DNA of 64,000 nucleotides from Pseudomonas libanensis (lineage in GTDB: Bacteria; Pseudomonadota; Gammaproteobacteria; Pseudomonadales; Pseudomonadaceae), in NCBI RefSeq assembly GCF_001439685.1, contig NZ_JYLH01000006.1:279253-343252 (forward strand), written 5' to 3'. The notes beneath the pieces were generated by a model that was given only the letters and a program-made list of their open reading frames with translations, ran no database searches and was not told where the DNA came from. This document shows positions 15,869 through 26,000 of the stretch, in pieces. The translations under genes and the position numbers were made by a program. Numbering within the stretch: position 1 is the first letter of the stretch; each line of letters starts with the position of its first letter.

Positions 15869-17604
15869 AAGGACATCTCCAGGTCGGGGGCGGTGGTTTC
15901 GGCGCTGGCGCGCCACAGGCGGGCATAGGCGCCGTTGGCCCGCAGCAGCTGGTCATGGCGGCCGCTTTCGAGGACGCGGCCCTGGTCGAGCACGACGATC
16001 TGGTCGACGCCGCAGATACTCGCCAGGCGATGGGCGATCACCAGCACCGTACGACCGCGGGCCAGGGCAGACAGCGCGTCCTGGATCAAGGCTTCGGACT
16101 CGGGGTCGGCGTGGGAGGTGGCTTCATCGAGGATCAGCACCGGCGTATCGGCCAGCAGCGTGCGGGCGATGGACAGGCGCTGGGCTTCACCGCCGGAGAA
16201 AATCGCGTCTTCGCCAACCACCGATTGATAGCCCCGGGGCAGGGCCTGGATGCGTTGATGAATCTGCGCCGAACGGGCGGCGGCCTCGACCTCGGCATCG
16301 CTGGCCTCAGGGCAGCCCAGGCGCAGGTTGTCGGCCACTGTGCCGTGCACCAGTTGCGCGTCCTGCAACACAAAACCCACGTGCTGATACAGCTGGCGCG
16401 GGTCGATCTCGCGCACATCCACACCGCCCACGCAGACCCGCCCGGCGCTGACGTCGTGAAAGCGCGGCACCAGCTTGGCCAGGGTCGACTTGCCCGCGCC
16501 GGAGGCACCCACCAGCGCGGTGACGCTGCCGGCCGGGCAATGCAGGTCGACGCCATTGAGGATCATATGCGCGGGGTCATAGCCGAACTGCACCTGTTCA
16601 AAGCGGATGTCGCTGCCCTGGGGCGGTACGCAGACCTTGGGCGTCGGCAGCTCCTCGACGCCCAGCAGCGCTTCGATGCGGTCGGCCGCCGCCAGGGCGG
16701 TACGCTGCGCGGTGAGGCTCTGGTTGATCACCAGCAGTGACTGTGGGATCACCACCGCCACCAGGGTTTCGGCGAACAGCTGCAATGGCGTGATCCAGCC
16801 CTGGGCCAGCAACAGGCTGCCCACGCTCAGGCTGACCAGCAGGATCACCGGCACACTCAAGGCCATCGACGAGAAGGCTTCCAGGCGCAGCAGTGGCTTG
16901 ACCCAGCCGGCGTATTGGGTGCTGAACTGGTTGACCGCCTGCTGATAACTGCGATGGGCCTGGCCGACCTGGCCGAACGCCTTGACCACGGCGATGCCGT
17001 GGACAAACTCGACAATCGCCGCGCTGACCCGGGTCATGCTCTTGTCGAGCAACTGCATCTTGGCGCCGAAGCCGCGCATCATCAGGCTGTAGGCTAGCGC
17101 GTAGATCGGCAGAGTGAGCACCGCCAGCAGTGCCAGGCGCCAGTTCAACGTCGCCAGCCAGATCAATCCCGCCAAGGGCGTGACAATCGCCGCCGTCACT
17201 TCCACGGCGTGATGCGCAACCAGGTGGTGCAGGTCTTCGAGGTCGTCCTGCACCACCTTGCGCACGGCGCCGGACGTGGTGTCGGTATACCAGCCCAAGG
17301 GCACGCGCCCCAGCTTGCGCACCATGGCCTCGCGCAGGCTCGATTGCAGGCGGTGGTCGGCCAGGTGGGTCAGCCACAGTGCGACGCCGCTGGCCATCCA
17401 TCCCAGGCTCAGGGCGACCACCACCAACGCTGCCCACTGCCACAGGGTGGCGCTGTCGGCGTTGCCGGCGAGCAGCAGGTGGCCAAGTTCAGTGAGGCCG
17501 ATAAAGGGCACCAGGTTGACCAGCGCACCGACGGCGGCAAATACCACGCCGAGGCGGATCAAGCGGTTGACCGGGCGTTTCAGGGTATCCAGGGCGGTGG
17601 TCAT
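15865..17604 (-). CDS. ABC transporter, fused permease-ATPase (YbtP/PchH type)
   Basis: 579 residues with an N-terminal six-helix exporter-type permease and a C-terminal ATPase: Walker A GASGAGKST, signature FSGGEAQR, Walker B VLILDEATSHAD, H-loop IAHRL. The D-loop region is DEATSHADPESE where the canonical form is SALD, a change also seen in asymmetric heterodimers. It sits between the second NRPS (ATGA) and its partner (GTGA). It probably works in the inner membrane on the ferric siderophore or its precursor. Direction cannot be read from the sequence. Confidence 0.85.
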   Translation of the reverse strand: MTTALDTLKRPVNRLIRLGVVFAAVGALVNLVPFIGLTELGHLLLAGNADSATLWQWAALVVVALSLGWMASGVALWLTHLADHRLQSSLREAMVRKLGRVPLGWYTDTTSGAVRKVVQDDLEDLHHLVAHHAVEVTAAIVTPLAGLIWLATLNWRLALLAVLTLPIYALAYSLMMRGFGAKMQLLDKSMTRVSAAIVEFVHGIAVVKAFGQVGQAHRSYQQAVNQFSTQYAGWVKPLLRLEAFSSMALSVPVILLVSLSVGSLLLAQGWITPLQLFAETLVAVVIPQSLLVINQSLTAQRTALAAADRIEALLGVEELPTPKVCVPPQGSDIRFEQVQFGYDPAHMILNGVDLHCPAGSVTALVGASGAGKSTLAKLVPRFHDVSAGRVCVGGVDVREIDPRQLYQHVGFVLQDAQLVHGTVADNLRLGCPEASDAEVEAAARSAQIHQRIQALPRGYQSVVGEDAIFSGGEAQRLSIARTLLADTPVLILDEATSHADPESEALIQDALSALARGRTVLVIAHRLASICGVDQIVVLDQGRVLESGRHDQLLRANGAYARLWRASAETTAPDLEMSL

Positions 17605-20600
17605 GAGTTTTTCCGAAGGGCCTCAAGCAGGTGCGCGGTGACGGTGTGCACGTGGGGTGGTTCGATCACGCTGAAGTGGTTGCCGGGCACGTCGATCAAG
17701 TTGAACTGGCCCAGGCATGCGTCCTCCCAGAACGGCGCCGCCAGGTGGCCGACACCGCCGGTAATGCCGAACGACTGCTGCTCCAGACAGCGCAGGTAGG
17801 TCATGTTGCCGAGGAATGGTGGTGGGTCGAACCGCGCCGCCCGCATGCTGTGGCGACACACGCGAAACAGCGTCGGCACCAGCTCGGGGCCGATCGGCAC
17901 CCCGGCCTGGCCAGACGCCAGGCGGGCGTACTCGGCCAAGCGCTCTTCCTGGCTGCGCGCCGATTGTTGCCGGACCGCCAGTGCCAGTGCCTCCAGGCCC
18001 GGGTCGCCGCCCAGGACAGCCATGGCCCCGGCGGGCACGCGCCGGTTATCGCGGGCCATCAGCAGGTCGATGGCGCGGTACACGTCGTAGTCTTCGATAT
18101 GGGTGCCGAACACGGTCTTGACCGGGTCGAGGTTGAGGTTGGGCACGAAGATCGCCTCATAGGCCAGCTCTTCGTCGGTGTCGATAAACATCGGGATGCT
18201 GTCGATCAGGCTCAGGTCCACCACCTCCATGCCGCGCTCCAGCAGGCGCCGGGCGACTTCGGTAGCGAGCAGGCCGCCAAGGCAGTAGCCGATCAGCTGG
18301 AAGCGCTGATGGCCGTCGGCGATCAAGCGCTCGGCGTAGTCCTGGGCCACGCTTTCGATCAGGCGCTTGGGTTCCAAAGCCAGGTACTGCGCGGTGTCGG
18401 CCACCGCAAAGCCAATCACCGGCCCGGCCTGCTGGGCGGCGAGCGCACGGCCCAGGTGCTGGAAATAATCCAGGGTGCCCAGGGCGGCATGGAACATCAC
18501 CCGTACCGGGCCGACCTCGCCACCGCCAAACGGCACCACCAGGGCGTTGCTGTGGGTGGCGCGCAGCGACTGGTCAGGCGCCGCGGCGGTGGGCGTGCTT
18601 TCATCGTGATTGAGCAGGCGCGCCAGGGCGCTGACCGTCGGCTCGTTGAGCATCTGCCGCAGCAGGGTGTCGTAGCTCAGGCTGTGCGCCTGGGGCAGTT
18701 GTTCACGCAGCTGGCCGGCAACGCGGGCGAGGATCAGCGAATCGGCGCCTTTCTCGTAGAAATTGTCGTCGGCGCCGATCTGCGTCAGGCCCAGGGCTTC
18801 GGCCCACACCCGGCACAGCTCAGCGGTGAGCGGGTCACTGGGCACCGCTTCGTTGCCGCCGGCCTGTGCATCGATGGCGGGGCGCCAGTTGGCCAGGGTC
18901 TTGCGGTCGACCTTGCCGTTGGCGGTCAGGGGCAGGCGGTCGAGCACTTGCAGGTGCGCCGGCAGCATGTAGTCCGGCAGGCGTTGCGCCAGGGCGCGGC
19001 GCAGGCTGTCGACGCTCAAACGTTGCAGCCCGGCCTTGAAGCGAGCGGCGAACACCTGCATGCCGAGGGCGGCCAGCGGGTGGTCGGCGTGGGGCAGGGC
19101 CGGCAGGCATTCGCCGCCGAACGCCTGGACCCGTGCCTGCCAGATATCGGCAGCGCGCAAACCGCTGCGGCCCACGTCGTGGTCGTCGCCTGCCGGGGTC
19201 ATCATAAAGCCTTGGGTCAGCAGGATCGGCGGCCATTCGCCGGTCGGTTCGCTGAACACCAGCCAGCCACCGGGGCTGAGCAATTCGGTGATCTGGCCGA
19301 GGGCGTTGTCGATGTCCTTGACGCTGTTGAGCATGCCCGCGCACAGCACGATATCCACGCTGTTGCTGGCCAGGCCCTGGGGGCGGATATCCTGGTCAAT
19401 GTCCAGCACGCCGTAGCGCACCCAGGCGTGATCAGCAAAGCGCTGCTTGGCCGCCGGCAGGAAAAACGCGGTCATGTCAGTGAACAGGTAATCCACGTCC
19501 AGGCCGTCGAGCAGGCTGATCACCGGCGCGCTGGTGGCCCCGGTGCCCGCACCGATTTCGAGGATGCGCAGCGGGCCATCGCCGTCATGGCGGGTGGCAA
19601 GCCGGTTGATCAGCGCGGCGATGCTGTGGTTGTTGTAGCGCGATACCGCATCCCCGCCATACAGCTGCAACGCCAGGTCTTGCTGGCCCTGGGGGAACAA
19701 CAGATCGAACGGGTTGACCTCGCCGCGCAGCAGTTGCGGCAGTTGCGCTACATGGCTGAGCTGGTAGTCGAGCAGCGCCTGGCTGCACAACCCGCACGCC
19801 ACCGCCCGTTCCACCCGGCCCCAGGCCAGCGCCGGGGTTGGCTCTCCATGCAGCAGGCGATAACGGGATTGTTCGCGCTGCAACAGGCCCGCCTCACACA
19901 AGGCCAGCAACCAACGCCGCACCAACCAGTGATGGCGCGGTTGCACCTGCAAGGCACTGAGGATAGCGGCTGCATCCGGCTCGGCCAGCGCGCCGTTGAA
20001 CAACTGGGCCTTGAGCATGATATCCAGCATTGAACTCAAGGCGGCGACGTTGAGGTCAGCCTGATAGTCCCGTACCTGCTGCGGGTCAAAGTTGCCGACC
20101 TGGCTGTCGGCATAACGTTGCACCGCCGTCAGCAGTGGTGTGCCCGGCAGCTGCTCGGGTTCGATGCGCGCCGCCGTGACAAAGGCCAGCAGCTCGCCGC
20201 TGAGCAGGCTGACGGCGCTGTCCACGCCTGGGGTGGCGAGCAGTGCGGCGTCGATTTCTCCAAGCTCTACGCGGTGCCCACGGATCTTGACCTGGCCGTC
20301 GTCACGGCCGAGAAACTCCAGCTCACCCCCCGGCAGGTAGCGGCCACGGTCACCGGTGCGATACAGGCGCTGGCCGTCGAGCGGGTGAGCGAAGAAGCGC
20401 GCAGCACTCAACGCCGGGTCGCCGAGGTAACCCTGGGCCAGGCCGACCCCGGTGATGTACAGGTCGCCCGGCACCCAGGTCGGCGCATCGCGCCATTGGT
20501 TGTCCAGCACGCGCAAGCCCTGGTTGGCCAGCGGCAGGCCGTAGGGAATGCTGCGCCATGCCGGATCGATCGCGCCGATGGGGTGCAGGTTCGACCAGAT

Positions 20601-23054
20601 CGAGGCTTCGGTGGCGCCGCCCAGGGCCACCAGGGCCAGGCCCGGCAACAGCGTTTGCAGCTGTGGTGGCAGGTTCAGCGCGATCCAGTCACCCGACAAC
20701 AGCGCCAGACGCAGGCTGTCCAGGGGGCGTGGCTCGGCCTGCAGGTAGTGGGCCAGCATGTGCAGCTGCGCCGGCACCGAGTTCCACAGCGTGACCTGAT
20801 GGCGCTGTATCAGCTCGGCCCAGTGCGACGGGTCGGCGCCCCGTGCCGGGTCGGGCAGCACCAGGGTGCCGCCTACGGCGAGGGGGCCGAACAGGTCATA
20901 CACCGACAAGTCGAAACTCAATTGCGCCAGGCCCAGCACACGGTCCGCGGCGTTGACCGCAAAGCGCCGGTTGATGTCCTGCACGGTATTGAGGGCGGCG
21001 CGGTGGCTGATCATCACGCCTTTGGGCTCGCCGGTGGAGCCGGAGGTGTAGATCACGTAGGCGAGGTCGTCGGGGCTGGCGTCCTGTGCCGGCAAGTCCG
21101 GCGTGGCAGCTGCCAGTTGGTCCACCCCATGCCAGTGCACACCCTCAGGCAATGGCGTGTCTGGCACTGCCTGGGAGTGGCCGAGCACATGCCGTACCTT
21201 GGCACTGTGCAGTACGCGGTCGCGGCGGGCGGCCGGGGCGCTGCTGTCCAGCGGCAGGTAGGCGGCGCCCGCCAGCAGCACGCCGTAGGCCGCCACCACT
21301 TGGTCACGGCCCTTGGGCATCAGGATTGCCACCGGTTCCTGGGCGCGGCAACCGGCGGAGCCCAGGGCTGCGGCGACTGCCAGGGCGCGCTCCATCAGGG
21401 CGGCGTAGGTCAGGCTGCCGTGGGCGTCGACCACTGCCAGGGCCTGTGGCCGTTCCCAGGCCATGGCCAACAGGCCGTCATGCAGGCGGCCGGTGGGCAG
21501 CGGCGCGGCGGTGGCATTGGCGGCGAGGCGTTCGCGCTGTTGCCAGGCCGGTAGCGGCACTTGCATGGGCTGGTCCCAGGTGGCCGGGTCGAGGGCCAAT
21601 GATTGCAATTGGGCAACGAAGGCTTGCTGCATGTCCTCGACCAAACCGTCGGGGAACACGCCTTGGCGCACGTCCCAGTGGATGTGCAAGCCGTTCGCGT
21701 CGTCCATCACCTGGCAGTCAAGAGTTACCTGCGGGGTCTGGGTGATGCCGTGGCCGACCCGGCGCTGGCTGGCGGCCTGCGGTTCAATCGCCAGGCCGAT
21801 GGCACTGGTGAATACCACCGGCATGGCCGCCGCCTCACGCCCGCGACGGCGGCCGATTTCGCGCATCACTTGAATGCCGGAAAACAGCCGGTGCTCCAGG
21901 TCGGCGAACAGTTGGTTGCCCAGTTGCCGTGCCTGGGCGGTGAAATCCAGGCCCTGGGGATCATTGACCTGCAACAGGCTGACCGAGGTGAAATCCCCCA
22001 CCAACTGGTTGACTTGTGGGTGCAGCGCCAAGCGGTTGAGCAGCGTCAGGTTGAGGCTGAACGCCGGTTGCTGGCTCCAGCGTTGCAAGGTGCCGGCATA
22101 GGCGCTGAGCACTACGATGGAGGGGGTGAGGCCGAGGGTGCTGGCGGCTCTTTTCAGGGCGGCCCATGGTTGCGCTTCGAGGTGCGTCGAGTGGCGTTGG
22201 AAGCGTGGCACCGTGGTGTCTTCGCCGCTCAGGGGCGCCGGCAGTTGCGGGGCTGGGGGCAGTTCATCGAGACGCGCCAGCCAGTAGTCACGGTCGCGTT
22301 GATGGCGGCTGCCTTCGAGCAGGCCGCGTTCGGCCAGCAGGTAGTCGCGGAAGGTGATGTCCAGGTCCGGCAAGCTGGCCTGGGGATCGTGCAGCAACTG
22401 CTCCAGCTCATTGAACAGCAGTTGCGCGCTGGCCCAGTCGGCGATCAGTGAGTCCATGGAAAAGTGCAGGGTGTCGCCGCTGTCGCTGCGGCTCAGGCGC
22501 AATTCGAACAGCGGCCAGGTCTCGGTGGGATAGAGCTTCTGCTCCATGGCCTGGCGAATCTGTTGTACGGCATGCTGGTGCTGCTCGCCAGTGCCGCCGC
22601 GCAAGTCCGCGACAGCCAGTGGGTAATGGGCGACCTCGGCCAGCACGCGTTGGGAGCCTTCGCTGGCAATCACCGCACGCAACATGTCGTGGCGGGCGAT
22701 CAGGCGGTTCCAGGCCTGTTCCACCTGCTGCGGGTCGAGGCTCGGCCAGCTCAACTCGAGATAACCGTGGCACGCCACGTTGCCGTAGCCGAATGATGAT
22801 TGGCGGCCGAGCAGGTAGGCATTCTGTACATCGGTGAGCGGGAAGGGCGCGTGACGTTGCAAGGGGTCGGCCACCACCTCGGGCCGCTCCTGGGTTTGCA
22901 GCAGGTGCAGGATCTGATGCTTGTGCTCGCGCAATTGCGCCAGGCGTTCGGCGTCGAGCAGGCCCTGGGGCGCACGGAATTTGAGTTGGCCATCCTGGGG
23001 CCAGAGTTCGACGCCCAGGGACTTGAGTTCGCTTAACAGTTTGGCGGCGGGCAT
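17601..23054 (-). CDS. NRPS module 3: Cy-A[MT]-T-TE (PchF-like)
   Basis: About 1817 residues from the ATG at 23054, which has AGGAG 8 bp upstream and aligns with the PchF start. The ATG at 23093, overlapping the previous stop, would add 13 residues and is also possible. Order: short N-terminal segment (LGVELWPQDGQLKFRAPQG); cyclisation domain with DSLIADWAS (DxxxxDxxS) near 200; adenylation domain with VIYTSGSTGEPKGV near 673 and pocket code D-L-Y-N-L-S-L-I, canonical for cysteine; methyltransferase inserted before the end of the A domain (ILEIGAGTGATS near 1166); carrier EKGADSL near 1436; thioesterase near 1540-1810 with GYCLGG near 1589 and GNHF. The TE nucleophile is Cys, not Ser. By analogy with PchF it adds the last Cys, methylates and releases the product. 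Confidence 0.92.
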   Translation of the reverse strand: MPAAKLLSELKSLGVELWPQDGQLKFRAPQGLLDAERLAQLREHKHQILHLLQTQERPEVVADPLQRHAPFPLTDVQNAYLLGRQSSFGYGNVACHGYLELSWPSLDPQQVEQAWNRLIARHDMLRAVIASEGSQRVLAEVAHYPLAVADLRGGTGEQHQHAVQQIRQAMEQKLYPTETWPLFELRLSRSDSGDTLHFSMDSLIADWASAQLLFNELEQLLHDPQASLPDLDITFRDYLLAERGLLEGSRHQRDRDYWLARLDELPPAPQLPAPLSGEDTTVPRFQRHSTHLEAQPWAALKRAASTLGLTPSIVVLSAYAGTLQRWSQQPAFSLNLTLLNRLALHPQVNQLVGDFTSVSLLQVNDPQGLDFTAQARQLGNQLFADLEHRLFSGIQVMREIGRRRGREAAAMPVVFTSAIGLAIEPQAASQRRVGHGITQTPQVTLDCQVMDDANGLHIHWDVRQGVFPDGLVEDMQQAFVAQLQSLALDPATWDQPMQVPLPAWQQRERLAANATAAPLPTGRLHDGLLAMAWERPQALAVVDAHGSLTYAALMERALAVAAALGSAGCRAQEPVAILMPKGRDQVVAAYGVLLAGAAYLPLDSSAPAARRDRVLHSAKVRHVLGHSQAVPDTPLPEGVHWHGVDQLAAATPDLPAQDASPDDLAYVIYTSGSTGEPKGVMISHRAALNTVQDINRRFAVNAADRVLGLAQLSFDLSVYDLFGPLAVGGTLVLPDPARGADPSHWAELIQRHQVTLWNSVPAQLHMLAHYLQAEPRPLDSLRLALLSGDWIALNLPPQLQTLLPGLALVALGGATEASIWSNLHPIGAIDPAWRSIPYGLPLANQGLRVLDNQWRDAPTWVPGDLYITGVGLAQGYLGDPALSAARFFAHPLDGQRLYRTGDRGRYLPGGELEFLGRDDGQVKIRGHRVELGEIDAALLATPGVDSAVSLLSGELLAFVTAARIEPEQLPGTPLLTAVQRYADSQVGNFDPQQVRDYQADLNVAALSSMLDIMLKAQLFNGALAEPDAAAILSALQVQPRHHWLVRRWLLALCEAGLLQREQSRYRLLHGEPTPALAWGRVERAVACGLCSQALLDYQLSHVAQLPQLLRGEVNPFDLLFPQGQQDLALQLYGGDAVSRYNNHSIAALINRLATRHDGDGPLRILEIGAGTGATSAPVISLLDGLDVDYLFTDMTAFFLPAAKQRFADHAWVRYGVLDIDQDIRPQGLASNSVDIVLCAGMLNSVKDIDNALGQITELLSPGGWLVFSEPTGEWPPILLTQGFMMTPAGDDHDVGRSGLRAADIWQARVQAFGGECLPALPHADHPLAALGMQVFAARFKAGLQRLSVDSLRRALAQRLPDYMLPAHLQVLDRLPLTANGKVDRKTLANWRPAIDAQAGGNEAVPSDPLTAELCRVWAEALGLTQIGADDNFYEKGADSLILARVAGQLREQLPQAHSLSYDTLLRQMLNEPTVSALARLLNHDESTPTAAAPDQSLRATHSNALVVPFGGGEVGPVRVMFHAALGTLDYFQHLGRALAAQQAGPVIGFAVADTAQYLALEPKRLIESVAQDYAERLIADGHQRFQLIGYCLGGLLATEVARRLLERGMEVVDLSLIDSIPMFIDTDEELAYEAIFVPNLNLDPVKTVFGTHIEDYDVYRAIDLLMARDNRRVPAGAMAVLGGDPGLEALALAVRQQSARSQEERLAEYARLASGQAGVPIGPELVPTLFRVCRHSMRAARFDPPPFLGNMTYLRCLEQQSFGITGGVGHLAAPFWEDACLGQFNLIDVPGNHFSVIEPPHVHTVTAHLLEALRKNS

Positions 23055-23092
23055 GGGGACAGCTCCTGGGATAAGGGGAGGTTGTGCGGGCA

Positions 23093-26000
23093 TCAGATAA
23101 CGCCCTCTTCAACGGGGTGCGGGGCGGGCTGGCGCTCGAGGGTTTGCGCTACTTCGAGCAGGCTGGCGGCGCCGAACAACTGGCCCATGGGCAGTTCCAC
23201 ACCGATGCGGCAGCGCAGCATTTCGAGAAAACGCGTAGCCAGCAGGCTGTCGCCGCCCAGGCGGAAGAAATTGTCGTGGCGCGACACGCAGGGCACGTTG
23301 AGCAACTGCTGCCACAGCTCGGCGACCAGCTGTTCAGTGGCGCTCAACGGCGTTTCATCCAGCGTGGGGCGTGAGTGGGCAGCGGCGGCCAGCGGCGCGA
23401 GCAAGGCGCGGCGATCGACCTTGCCGTTGCTGCTCAGGGGCAGGCGATCGAGCACCAGGATCTGTTCCGGGCGCATATACGCGGGCAGGCACTGCTCCAA
23501 GTGCAAGGCCAGCACTTCGGCGCAGGTGCTGGCAGCGACGGCGGCGAGCAAGCGCTGGTCCGCGACCAACGCCACGGCCTGGTTCACGCAGGGGTGACGG
23601 GCCAGGGCCGCTTCGACTTCGCCCAGCTCGATGCGATGGCCGCGCAGCTTCACCTGGGTGTCGGCGCGGCCGAGGAATTCCAGCAAGCCGCCGGGGTGGT
23701 AGCGGCCCAGGTCGCCGGTGCGGTACCAACCGTCGACGAAGCGCTCGGCATTCAATTGCGGCGCATGGCGGTAGCCACGGGCGACGCCGGCGCCGCCGAT
23801 CCACAACTCCCCCGTGACCCAGTCCGGGCAGTCGCGGCCAAGGGCGTCCACCACGCGGTAAGCCTGGTTCGCCAGTGGCACGCCATAGGGGATCGAACGC
23901 CAGCCCGGCAGCGGTTGCCGTACCTCGAAATGGTTGGACCAGATCGCCGCTTCGGTTGCGCCACCGAGGGCGATAAAGCGGCAGTCCGGGGCCTGTTGCC
24001 GCAGGCGTTGCGCCAGGTCGAGGCCAATCCAGTCGCCTGACAGCAGCGCCACCTTCAGCGCCAGGGGGTGCTGCTCCACCGCGTTGGCTTCGAGCAGCAT
24101 GTCGAGCAACGCCGGCACGCTGTTCCACAGGCTTACGCGGTGGTGTTGCAGGGCCTTGAGCCAGGCACGGGCGTCGCGGCGCTGCTCTTCATCAATCAAC
24201 ACCAGGGCGCCGCCCACCGAGAGCAGGCCGAACAGGTCATACACCGACAGGTCGAAGTCCAGCGCCGACAGCGCCAGGCCACGGTCCGAGGCGTCGATGC
24301 CGTAGCCGCGGTTGATCTCGGCCACGGTGTTCATCGCGGCGCGATGGGTGATTTCCACGCCCTTGGGCTGGCCGGTGGAGCCTGAGGTGTAGATCACATA
24401 GGCCAGTTGGTCGGCGCTCACGGGCAACGGCGCGTGCAGCGGTTCGGCGCTTTGCGCCTGGGACGGCTTGAGGTGCTTGACCCCGGGCAATTGCGGGTCG
24501 TGCTCGGCGAGGATCAGGCTGACGCCGGCCTGTTGCAGGATGCGCTGGCAACGCTGTAGCGGTTGGTCCACACCCACTGGCAGGTAGGCCGCGCCCGCTG
24601 CCAGCACCCCCAGCACACTGGCGATCTGTTGTGGTCCCTTGGCCAGGGACACTGCCACCAGATCCCCGGCTGTCACGCCCGCGTCCAGCAGGCTGCGGGC
24701 GATGCGCAGTGCACGTTCGGCCAGTTCGCCGTAGCTCAGGCTGCCATGCTCGCCCCACAACAATGCCGGGCGTTGCGGGGTTTGCTGTGCGTGTTGAAAG
24801 AAACCCTGGTGCAAGGTCGGGTCACCCGGTACGCCGGGACCGGGGGCATTCAAGCGGGCGCGCAGTTGGGCCTGGGCCACCGGCAGCAGGTCCGGCGGGG
24901 CGCTGTCCCAGGGGTGTTCGGCGAGCCAGTGGAGGCTGCCCAGGTAGGCATCGAACATCGCTTCGACGAGGTCGTCGGGGAACAGGCCGACCACCCGGTC
25001 CCAGTTCAGGGCGATGCCGCCGTCGGCTTCCACCACCTGATGGTCGAGCCACACTTGCGGGGTTTGGGTCAGGCCGAAGACCTGCCTGGCGAACGGGCCG
25101 TCCACCGGCGCGGCGGTGCCATCGGGCACGCCCAGGGCGCTGGTGAATACCACCGGCATGCTCACCTGTTGCTCGCCGCTGTCCCTCGCCAGTTGGCGCA
25201 ACAGGCTGACCGAACCGACGCAGCGGTGCTCCAGGGCTTCGCCCAGATGCTGCTGGGTGCGACGTGCACGGTCGAGCCAGCGTTCGCCCGCCACGGGCTC
25301 ATAACCGAGCAGCGTCAGGGAGGTGAAATCGCCCATGACCTGATCGATCTGCGGATGCACCGGGCGGCGATCGAACAGCGTGAGGTTCAGGCTCAGGTCC
25401 GGGCGCGCACTCCAGCGGCCCAGGGTTTCGGCAAACGCACAGAGCAGCACTGCCGAGGCGGTCAAGCCATGCTGCTGGGCCTTGGCCAGAATCGTTTGCC
25501 AGGCATCCGTCTTGACTTGCCCTTGCAGGCGCTCGAAGCGTGGCCGGCCCAGACTGGCAGGGTCGGCCGCCAAGGGCAGTTGCGGGTGCGGCGGCAATTG
25601 GGGCAAACGTGCCTGCCAGAAGTGTTGCGCGGCGTGCAGTTCGGCAGGCTGCACACCGGCCTGCAGCTGATAGTCGCGAAACGACAGTTCCAGCGGCGCC
25701 AGGGCCAGCGTCGGCTGGCGATACAGCGCGTCGAGTTCGGCGTAGAAGCGCAGGATGCTCAGGGCGTCGAGGATCAGGTTGTCCAGGCTGATCGCCAGCC
25801 GGGTGTGTCGGCCCTGGGTCACCGCCTGCACATCGAACAGCGGCCAGTGGGCAGGATCGAACACGCGGTGGGCACAGTGTTCGCGCAGGTCCTCGATGCA
25901 GGCGTAGCCTTGGCCGATCACGAAGGTGGGCACCTGAGGAAGGATGCGCGCCTGGCCGCTTTGATCGAACACTGCGCGCAGCATTTCATGGCGTTCGATC

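Noticed and set aside
17631..20033. 800-codon open frame on the plus strand opposite the second NRPS
   Set aside because: Antisense shadow of high-GC coding sequence; no domain or plausible start, and the minus-strand NRPS domains are unmistakable.
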